Source: UBA1067 sp050874585
GTDB taxonomy: Bacteria; Verrucomicrobiota; Kiritimatiellia; RFP12; UBA1067
Length of the DNA: 5,769 nucleotides
Direction: 5' to 3'
Assembly (NCBI GenBank): GCA_050874585.1
Contig: JBNMKZ010000087.1
Coordinates: 1 to 5,769, forward strand
The first letter of the stretch is position 1. The number at the start of each line of letters is the position of its first letter. Both the position numbers and the translations under genes were made by a program. Under the pieces are notes generated by a model, which was given only the letters and a program-made list of their open reading frames with translations, was not told where the DNA came from and made no database searches. Shown piece after piece: positions 1-4,528 of this stretch.

Positions 1-21
1 CCCCCCCCCCCCCCCCCCCCC
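1..21. repeat. Homopolymer run of 21 C at the window edge
   Basis: The first 21 bases are all C, and ordinary mixed sequence starts immediately afterwards. A run this long and pure at the very edge of a sequence is most easily read as a sequencing or assembly artefact at a contig end. A genuine poly-C tract in the genome cannot be excluded from this sequence alone. Confidence 0.9.
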
Positions 22-164
22 AGTAACGGACGAAACACGGCGGATTGTTTGGCGTGTCCGCGTCCCCGTCTTCTCTGCAGAGGTTTTGCACAGATGAAGA
101 GCGGCATGGGCAGGCTGTTGTCATCCATGGCTGAAATGCCTCTTTTTATCATTTCCGAACAATT

Positions 165-193
165 TCTTTTGGAAGAGGCCCGCTTCCAAAAGA
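165..193 (+). other. Leader hairpin upstream of the first gene
   Basis: TCTTTTGGAAG (165-175) is perfectly complementary to CTTCCAAAAGA (183-193), giving an 11-bp stem with a 7-nt loop. It ends 36 nt before the ATG at 230. Neither strand carries a T-tract directly after the stem, so it is not a canonical intrinsic terminator. It may be a 5' UTR stability or regulatory hairpin for the gene at 230, or the end of a unit lying further left. Confidence 0.55.
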
Positions 194-229
194 TGGTGTA
201 AAAGGGCGACAACAGAAAGGTAATTGGTT

Positions 230-790
230 ATGTTTGAGAAAGAATATAAGGTGCAGATGCCGATGAGCGGCCTCGCCACATCCTGGTTTGAACGCGGCAA
301 GGGAGAGAAGTTCGCTTGGTTGGACTACGATGTCAAGAAGCTCCTCAAGTGGAACATGAAGGTGTATTCCGATGAGGCGAAGAAGGATGCATTTCTTGAA
401 GCCAATGAAGGTAAGATTGCCTCGCTTGGCGGCAAGCCTGGCTATGAGATCAAGGATCTCAAGAGTGGTCAAGTGTTGGGTGCTTGGGTGAAGACCAAGC
501 GGTTCTTGAACCTTTTCCTGAATGCGCCCTTCACGCTGTATGTCGACGGTCAGGTGGTGGCCAAGGCTCCCGGCGAATCGTTCTTCAAGCTTATGGTTCC
601 TGCGTTTATCCGCAAGATGACGCCGCGAAAGGTCGTGGATGCGAATGGCAAGGTCGTGGCGAAGGTGTCCAAACAGGCGGCGCTTGGCTGCGGTGTCGTG
701 AAGGTGAAACCCGAGGGTGGCACGATTGAGGATGCAAAGCTGGCGACGGCGATTGCGGTGCTTGCGGGCATTGTCGGGCTGGATGACTGA
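230..790 (+). CDS. Hypothetical protein, possible tubby C-terminal/LURP-one-like fold
   Basis: This encodes 186 residues with no signal peptide, so it is probably cytoplasmic. The ATG at 230 is preferred over an in-frame TTG at 224 because AGAAAGG (214-220) sits 9 nt before the ATG but only 3 nt before the TTG. The sequence looks beta-rich, with repeated strand-turn units: YEIKDLKSGQVLGAWV near residues 72-87, FTLYVDGQVVAK near 101-112, and KVVDANGKVVAKVSKQ near 134-149. It ends in a hydrophobic helix (about 169-183). Short beta strands around a 'D-x-x-G-x-V-x-A-x-V' unit closed by a C-terminal hydrophobic helix match the general pattern of the LURP-one/phospholipid-scramblase (tubby-like) barrel. 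That is inference from pattern; no catalytic motif is visible. The gene is followed after 27 nt by the next gene, so the two are probably co-transcribed. It is almost certainly a gene, but its function is unknown. Confidence 0.85.
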   Translation: MFEKEYKVQMPMSGLATSWFERGKGEKFAWLDYDVKKLLKWNMKVYSDEAKKDAFLEANEGKIASLGGKPGYEIKDLKSGQVLGAWVKTKRFLNLFLNAPFTLYVDGQVVAKAPGESFFKLMVPAFIRKMTPRKVVDANGKVVAKVSKQAALGCGVVKVKPEGGTIEDAKLATAIAVLAGIVGLDD

Positions 791-817
791 TTACGGCAAA
801 AAGAAAGGAATGAAAAA

Positions 818-1177
818 ATGAAGGCGGTCATTGGGAAGGGGTTGATCGTGGTGGTTGCTCTTGCAATCTGCTACGGCGGACTTGAACTCGCGCACAAGAA
901 CGGCATTCGTGCAACCTTGCAGATGAAATGCGAAAAACTCAACGGTTTCAAGTCGATTGAGTCGCTGAATGTGCCATGGTTTTCGCTCGTCAAGAAGTTT
1001 ACCGGTGGTGCCTATGCCTGCACGGCGAAACTGACGATGACGAAGGCCGATGGAGCGGATGAGGCGGTCAATGTCCAGTTTGACGCAGCGAAAGCGGGCA
1101 TCGCAGATGACTGGGCGACCAACTGGTATCCCTGGGGCGACGAATACACGGTGTCGAACCTGAAGCGGGTCGACTGA
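818..1177 (+). CDS. Small membrane-anchored or secreted hypothetical protein
   Basis: This encodes 119 residues. The N-terminus has a short basic start (MKAVIGKG) and a hydrophobic stretch at about residues 8-20 (LIVVVALAICYGG). It is either an uncleaved signal anchor or a signal peptide without a clear cleavage site. The remaining ~95 residues are soluble and contain two cysteines (38 and 68) that could form a disulfide outside the cytoplasm. The C-terminal part is rich in aromatics (WATNWYPWGDEY near 99-110). The Shine-Dalgarno AAAGGA (804-809) stands 8 nt before the ATG. An ATG at 810 opens only a three-codon frame (ATG AAA AAA TGA) that overlaps the real start. I do not recognise a family. 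The gene lies 27 nt after the preceding one and is followed by a hairpin at 1196-1229, so it may end a two-gene unit. Confidence 0.82.
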   Translation: MKAVIGKGLIVVVALAICYGGLELAHKNGIRATLQMKCEKLNGFKSIESLNVPWFSLVKKFTGGAYACTAKLTMTKADGADEAVNVQFDAAKAGIADDWATNWYPWGDEYTVSNLKRVD

Positions 1178-1195
1178 GTGTTTCGGAACTTGACT

Positions 1196-1229
1196 TTTCC
1201 CCGATGTCTGCCTTTGGGTATCGGGGAAA
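1196..1229 (+). terminator. Hairpin after the small anchored protein, terminator-like without a T-tract
   Basis: TTTCCCCGAT (1196-1205) pairs perfectly with ATCGGGGAAA (1220-1229) around a 14-nt loop, starting 18 nt after the stop codon at 1175-1177. The bases after the stem (TCTAAACACAAAGG) are not T-rich, so efficient intrinsic termination is doubtful. It may instead protect the 3' end of the upstream message or mark a processing site. The next gene starts 36 nt downstream. Confidence 0.5.
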
Positions 1230-1265
1230 TCTAAACACAAAGGTCATAATAAGGAAATACGAAAG

Positions 1266-1664
1266 ATGAAAAGACTGGTTAAGAAGATTGCGATGGTAGC
1301 CTGTGTTGGCTTGATGATGGGGCTTGTTGGCTGTGGGGCCGACAGCTCTTCGCCGGATAGCGTTGCGCAGGAGGTCGTCTCGTGCGTTAAGTCGACGGAT
1401 ATTGAGGGCACCCTTAAGTATGCGACGGGCGATTTCAAGTCGAGTATGTCCATGCTGCAGGCCATGATGAAAGATGGCGATCCCAAGGATATTGCCAAAC
1501 TCAAGAAGGACCTTGCGAACAGCAAGTATGAGGTCGGGCAGGCTGTTGTCAATGGCGACAAGGCGAAGGTGCCAGTCAAGATTGATGGCAGGGATATGCC
1601 CATGAAGCTGGTCAAGGAAGGCAATGCCTGGAAGGTTGAGGAGTTCAACTTCAAGGGCATGTAA
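1266..1664 (+). CDS. Small lipoprotein, DUF4878-like
   Basis: This encodes 132 residues. The N-terminus is a classic lipoprotein signal: basic MKRLVKK, a hydrophobic core, and the lipobox L-V-G-C with the lipidated cysteine at residue 23. The mature protein should therefore be membrane-attached in the periplasm or at the outer membrane. After a short linker (GADSSSPDS) comes a ~105-residue domain. It starts with a helix pattern (SVAQEVVSCVKSTDIEGTLKYAT) and ends with strands such as KAKVPVKIDGRDMPMKLVKEGNAWKV split over a beta hairpin. This order, 'V..V..C.. . D......YA' followed by a 'G..W.V' strand, resembles DUF4878 and other NTF2-fold lipoproteins, whose molecular function is not established. 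AAGGAA (1251-1256) lies 9 nt before the ATG. A strong hairpin begins 37 nt after the stop. The lipoprotein call is firm; the domain assignment is tentative. Confidence 0.88.
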   Translation: MKRLVKKIAMVACVGLMMGLVGCGADSSSPDSVAQEVVSCVKSTDIEGTLKYATGDFKSSMSMLQAMMKDGDPKDIAKLKKDLANSKYEVGQAVVNGDKAKVPVKIDGRDMPMKLVKEGNAWKVEEFNFKGM

Positions 1665-1668
1665 TCGC

Positions 1669-2262
1669 ATGCGCGTGCAAACGCTCGTGATGGTTTGCCT
1701 TCTTGCCCCACGACTTCTGTCAGAGGTCGTGGGGCAAGTTGATTTGTCTGCTTGGCGAAAGGGACCGCCTGTTGAGGTCCAGCCTGGCGACTTGGTGTTT
1801 CGTCGGGATAACGGTGTGTGGTCGTGGTTCTTCATTCAGGCTTCACGGCGGGAGAGGCGGTTCTCCCATGTTGGGATTGTCGTGGAGGGAGGGGCATCGC
1901 CTTTCATTGTCCATGCCGATGCGAGTGAGTTGACGGGCGTTGGATGCGTCAGAAGGCAACGGTGGTCTGAATTCTTTGCTGAAAGTCTCGATGGTGCGGT
2001 GTATCGGTATGAGGGGACGCGGCAGATTCGCGAGCGGATTGCCGCGGAGGCACTTCGTCGGTTGGGGGTGCCGTTCGATACGGGCTTTGACATGACATCC
2101 ACGAATAAGCTTTACTGTTCTGAATTGGTTCGGGAGTCTGTGAATGGTGCGACAGGGCTGGAGACGATTGGGTACACGCGGGTTGCCGCGCTTAAGTCGA
2201 TGATTGCAGTGGACGATTGCTACGCGACGAATATGGTTAAGGTCGCTGAATGCCGTAAGTAG
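1669..2262 (+). CDS. YiiX-like permuted papain-fold (NlpC/P60-like) hydrolase
   Basis: This encodes 197 residues from the ATG at 1669, in the frame that is open from further left. The upstream AAGGG (1653-1657) is a fair Shine-Dalgarno at 11 nt. The N-terminus (MRVQTLVMVCLLA) could be a short signal peptide, though Pro14-Arg15 follow the hydrophobic core. The rest matches the YiiX/YebB (DUF830) permuted papain-like family: the entry motif PGDLVFRR (39-46), a SHVGIV motif with His67, a second conserved strand with His82, an RRLGVPFDTGFDM segment (130-142) and the LYCSELV motif (148-154) with Cys150. In this circularly permuted fold the His motif comes first and the catalytic Cys lies near the C-terminus, and both are intact here. 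Family members are thought to be cysteine hydrolases acting on peptide or amide bonds, with no substrate defined here. A terminator-like hairpin (1702-1738) lies inside codons 12-24. If transcription restarts after it, TTG at 1744 is a possible later start and the signal peptide would be lost. Confidence 0.85.
   Translation: MRVQTLVMVCLLAPRLLSEVVGQVDLSAWRKGPPVEVQPGDLVFRRDNGVWSWFFIQASRRERRFSHVGIVVEGGASPFIVHADASELTGVGCVRRQRWSEFFAESLDGAVYRYEGTRQIRERIAAEALRRLGVPFDTGFDMTSTNKLYCSELVRESVNGATGLETIGYTRVAALKSMIAVDDCYATNMVKVAECRK
1702..1747 (+). terminator. Long intrinsic-terminator-like hairpin inside the start of the YiiX-like gene
   Basis: CTTGCCCCACGAC (1702-1714) pairs perfectly with GTCGTGGGGCAAG (1726-1738). 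The loop can pair further (TTCT 1715-1718 with AGAG 1722-1725, including one T-G pair), giving a nearly continuous 17-bp stem closed by only three bases. TTGATTTGT follows the stem directly. It begins 37 nt after the stop of the lipoprotein gene, a usual distance for that gene's terminator. It also falls within codons 12-24 of the next reading frame, which stays open through it. Confidence 0.65.
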
Positions 2263-2283
2263 CACGCGTCGTTGTCCTACTTG

Positions 2284-2327
2284 GAACTCGTGCGAGTTGC
2301 AGTTAGAACTCGTGCGAGTCGCAGTTA
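2284..2327. repeat. Two tandem 22-bp units, each with a palindrome
   Basis: Two adjacent copies of a 22-bp unit run from 2284-2305 and 2306-2327 and differ at one position (T/C in the 15th base). Each unit contains the inverted repeat ACTCG-TG-CGAGT. In the first copy it extends to AACTCG/CGAGTT. The 22-bp spacing is about two turns of DNA, so the two palindromes face the same side of the helix, as in paired operator sites. They lie 21 nt after the stop of the YiiX-like gene and about 300 nt before the redox operon. They could equally be a REP-like dispersed repeat. No protein binding is shown. Confidence 0.75.
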
Positions 2328-2552
2328 GGCGCGGCGGATGTCTTACCACTGAAAGCCGCCTTGCGGCGGGCACTGAAATTCATGGAGGGTGTGGGAGTCC
2401 TGCGGCCGAACACGAAAGGTCGCGAAAGCCCTTCGGGACACGAAAGCCGGGGAGGGTGGTTAGCCGCAGAGGGGCGGAGAAAAGCTACGCCGCGCAGGCG
2501 TTGTGTAGGCGCAGGCCGACAGAACCATCTGCCGCGTTCCAGCCTGAGGACG
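2328..2552. other. Non-coding stretch with degenerate CRCGAAAG and GCAGAG repeats
   Basis: I see no convincing gene here: the open frames lack a start with a ribosome site and read as low-quality protein. The stretch holds three copies of CRCGAAAG (2411-2418, 2421-2428, 2439-2446), a CCC-TTC-GGG mini-hairpin between the second and third (2429-2437), and the related purine-rich pieces CCGCAGAG (2464-2471) and GGCGGAG (2473-2479). A small CCGCC-TTGC-GGCGG hairpin lies at 2356-2369. These resemble short degenerate interspersed repeats seen between genes in several bacterial groups. Because an intrinsic terminator follows at 2553, the stretch is probably transcribed, as a long 3' UTR or a small RNA. 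It matches no RNA family that I can recognise by eye. Confidence 0.55.
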
Positions 2553-2597
2553 GCCTGCTCCTCCTCTCGCGCAAGCCCCCGAGCAGGCGGTTTTTGT
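2553..2597 (+). terminator. Intrinsic terminator before the redox operon
   Basis: GCCTGCTC (2553-2560) pairs with GAGCAGGC (2581-2588) around a 20-nt loop. GG and then TTTTTGTT (2591-2598) follow directly. This is the expected layout of a Rho-independent terminator on the + strand. The nearest upstream coding end is at 2262, so it would close either a ~290-nt 3' UTR of the YiiX-like gene or a separate non-coding transcript. Its T-tract overlaps the TATAAT box at 2598-2603. Confidence 0.7.
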
Positions 2598-2603
2598 TAT
2601 AAT
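2598..2603 (+). promoter_or_regulatory. Perfect -10 box (TATAAT) for the redox operon
   Basis: TATAAT at 2598-2603 is an exact sigma-70 -10 match and lies 24 nt before the chosen start of the membrane protein gene. Transcription would start near 2610, giving a leader of under 20 nt. No -35 box is visible at the usual 16-18 bp spacing, where the sequence is C-rich terminator stem. The promoter may need an activator, or the match could be chance within a T/A-rich terminator tail. Confidence 0.5.
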
Positions 2604-2627
2604 ACAATGCCAATGGAACATATTGTC

Positions 2628-3239
2628 ATGGGTGTCCTAAGATTCTACGCGTCGCTTCAGTGCATTCCGGCCCTGCTCGCCCGGAATTGGCCCGTTGTTG
2701 TCCTTATTCTCATCCTGACGCTCCTGTTCGGTCGTGTTTACTGTCGGTTTGTTTGTCCGCTTGGAATTCTTCAGTCGCTGGTGCGTGGATTTCGCGGGCC
2801 GCGTCGCGTCTGCTCTCGGCTGCGGCTTGGCTATGGGGGACGCGTCCGCGTGGCACTTTCCTGGGGCATCCTCGTTGCGGTCGTTTGCGTCGGCCTCATG
2901 GGTTGGGGCTGGCAGTGGCTTGACCCGTATGCAATTGCCACGCGGGGGATTTGCGTCGGGCTGGCCCCCGAGTTCGATGTCGGCGTGGTTGCATTTGCCG
3001 CGCTTCCCCTTGTGGCAATCCTTCTTCTTTCGGTTTTCGTCGGGGGGAGGATTTGGTGCAACTGGGTGTGTCCGGTCGGGACGCTGCTTTCATTCGTTGC
3101 CCGATTCTCGTGGAAGGGGGACCGGATCCGGAAGTGCCGCGGTTGCGATCGGTGCCGTCGGTGTTTTCCGCCGTCCGTGAAAGGGGCGGAAGGTTCCGCT
3201 TCGGCGGAAAAGGCATCGGGAGAGGGGGACGCGAAATGA
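2628..3239 (+). CDS. NapH/YccM-like membrane 4Fe-4S protein, short form
   Basis: This encodes 203 residues. It has about three membrane segments (residues ~22-36, 77-93 and 117-138). Two hallmark CxxxCP motifs of the NapH/CcoG/YccM group end segments: GRVYCRFVCPLG (C39, C43) and GRIWCNWVCPVG (C144, C148). Near the end is a ferredoxin-type motif with C170, C173, C176 and C179, in which the last gap is two residues rather than the usual three before CP. Family members pass electrons between the quinone pool and soluble iron-sulfur partners. This copy looks short: many relatives have an extra N-terminal helix and a second C-terminal cluster, whereas here a charged Ala/Gly/Ser/Glu tail follows the only cluster. 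The start at 2628 is favoured by GGA at 2615-2617. ATGs at 2607 and 2613 are in frame but would give almost leaderless messages. The stop overlaps the next ATG (ATGA at 3236-3239). Confidence 0.88.
   Translation: MGVLRFYASLQCIPALLARNWPVVVLILILTLLFGRVYCRFVCPLGILQSLVRGFRGPRRVCSRLRLGYGGRVRVALSWGILVAVVCVGLMGWGWQWLDPYAIATRGICVGLAPEFDVGVVAFAALPLVAILLLSVFVGGRIWCNWVCPVGTLLSFVARFSWKGDRIRKCRGCDRCRRCFPPSVKGAEGSASAEKASGEGDAK
3194..3209 (+). other. TTCG-tetraloop hairpin just before the aldo/keto reductase ribosome site
   Basis: TTCCGC (3194-3199) pairs with GCGGAA (3204-3209) around the loop TTCG, which forms the exceptionally stable C-UUCG-G tetraloop in RNA. It lies inside the end of the membrane protein gene, 11 nt before the AGAGGGGG ribosome site (3221-3228) of the next gene. 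It may tune translational coupling or mark an RNA processing point. It could also be a coincidence of GC-rich codons. Confidence 0.45.
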
Positions 3240-4528
3240 GTGCACGGGAGATGAGTCTTCGGGGGTTCCTTGCCGCCGCCTTTGGCTCGGAAGAGCGGCA
3301 GATGACCATGCGGACGGCGAAGGGCGGCGAACGCGTGGGCCTGCTGGGCTATGGGACGATGCGCTTGCCGACGGTGGATGGCGGGCACGCCAATCCGTGG
3401 GGCGACAACTCCTCCAAGGCGGCGATTGACCAGTCCGCTGTCAATGCGCACATCGACTATGCGCTTGAGCACGGCGTGAACTACTTCGACACCTCGCCCG
3501 CCTATTGCCGTGGCGAGGCTGAGACCGTCCTTGGCAAGGCACTGGCGCGACATCCACGCGACCGGCACTACATTGCCACCAAACTCTCCAATTTCGCGGC
3601 ATCCCAGTACTCGGCCGAAAGGTGCCGCGAAATGTTTGAGCGTTCCCTCACCTGCCTTCAGACGGACTACATCGACTTCTACCTTCTCCACAACGTGGGT
3701 ATGGGGGGCTTTGAGGCTTTTCGCCGTCGGTACATTGACAACGGCATCATCCTCTGGCTCTTCGAGCAGAAGAAAAAGGGACGAATCCGCAATATCGGGT
3801 GGAGCTATCACGGCGACCCGAAGGCGGTTGAGTGGCTTCTTCAGAGGCATGATGCGGGGGAGTACGTCTGGGACTTCGCACAAATACAGATGAACTACAT
3901 CGACTGGCGTCATGCGCGGGAGATGAATGCGAACAACCGCAATGCAGACTATCTCTATGGGGAACTGGATCGGCGCGGCATTCCGGTGGTCGTCATGGAG
4001 CCGCTCCTCGGCGGACGGTTGGCGCGGCACAATGAGGCGGTCGCCGCCGAGCTGACGCCGCTGGATCCCGAGTCCACGCCCGCCTCGTGGGCGTTGCGCT
4101 TCTGCGGTTCGTATCCGCGTGTCCTGACGGTCCTGTCGGGCATGACGTTCAAGGAGCACCTCGTGGAGAACGTGCGGACATTCTCCCCCCTGCATCCGCT
4201 GGGACCGTCGGAACTCGCGGTGCTGGAACGGGCGGCGCAGGCCTATCTTGGATTTGGTGCGATTCCCTGCAATTCCTGCAACTACTGTATGCCCTGTCCC
4301 TACGGACTGGACATTCCCGGACTGCTTACCTTCATGAACCGCGTTCGGGTGGACCGGCTCACCGAGGCGAAGGTGATTCGCCGCGAATACGCGAAGGCCG
4401 TGCCCGATCCGCGTCGCCGCGCCGACCGGTGCATCGGTTGCGAACGCTGCCTTGGTCACTGTCCGCAGTCGATTGACATTCCCCGTGCGCTCGACGGCAT
4501 TGCTCAGTTTATGGAGGACTTGATATGA
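3236..4528 (+). CDS. Aldo/keto reductase with C-terminal 4Fe-4S ferredoxin domain
   Basis: This encodes 430 residues of the COG1453 type: an NAD(P)H-style aldo/keto reductase barrel followed by a two-cluster ferredoxin domain. The full catalytic tetrad is present: Asp85 and Tyr90 in NYFDTSPAYC, Lys116 in YIATKLS and His152 in YLLHNVG. The barrel runs from about residue 33 (VGLLGYGTMRLP) to about 320. C-terminal clusters are C345, C348, C351 and C354 (PCNSCNYCMPCPYG) and C399, C402, C405 and C409 (RCIGCERCLGHCPQ). The enzyme may couple carbonyl reduction or oxidation to one-electron carriers; the substrate is unknown. The ATG at 3236 overlaps the preceding stop and has AGAGGGGG 7 nt upstream. 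Relatives usually begin nearer VGLLGYG, so ATG 3302, with GGAAGAG 6 nt upstream, is a credible shorter start. The extra ~22 residues show no clear signal peptide, so it is probably cytoplasmic. Confidence 0.95.
   Translation: MSAREMSLRGFLAAAFGSEERQMTMRTAKGGERVGLLGYGTMRLPTVDGGHANPWGDNSSKAAIDQSAVNAHIDYALEHGVNYFDTSPAYCRGEAETVLGKALARHPRDRHYIATKLSNFAASQYSAERCREMFERSLTCLQTDYIDFYLLHNVGMGGFEAFRRRYIDNGIILWLFEQKKKGRIRNIGWSYHGDPKAVEWLLQRHDAGEYVWDFAQIQMNYIDWRHAREMNANNRNADYLYGELDRRGIPVVVMEPLLGGRLARHNEAVAAELTPLDPESTPASWALRFCGSYPRVLTVLSGMTFKEHLVENVRTFSPLHPLGPSELAVLERAAQAYLGFGAIPCNSCNYCMPCPYGLDIPGLLTFMNRVRVDRLTEAKVIRREYAKAVPDPRRRADRCIGCERCLGHCPQSIDIPRALDGIAQFMEDLI

Noticed and set aside
118..152. TTGTCA (118-123) and TATCAT (147-152) as a promoter for the first gene
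   Set aside because: The gap between them is 23 bp, well over the usual 16-18 bp, and no better -10 box stands at the correct spacing.
1245..1250. CATAAT as a -10 box for the lipoprotein gene
   Set aside because: A start about seven bases downstream would fall at the end of the ribosome site (AAGGAA, 1251-1256), and no -35 box stands at the right distance.
2328..2552. RNase P RNA, SRP RNA or tmRNA in the long gap
   Set aside because: A short ACAGAA near 2519 recalls part of RNase P RNA, but the other conserved core sequences of these RNAs are absent by eye.
2361..2627. N-terminal extension of the membrane protein frame back to 2361
   Set aside because: This part crosses the terminator and TATAAT box, is Arg/Ser/Pro-rich without the helix expected of the family, and has no ribosome site at its start.
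2831..4459. Long open frame on the minus strand (542 codons)
   Set aside because: It is antisense to the membrane protein and aldo/keto reductase genes, whose motifs are clear. GC-rich codon structure keeps the opposite strand open, and its translation shows no recognisable domain.
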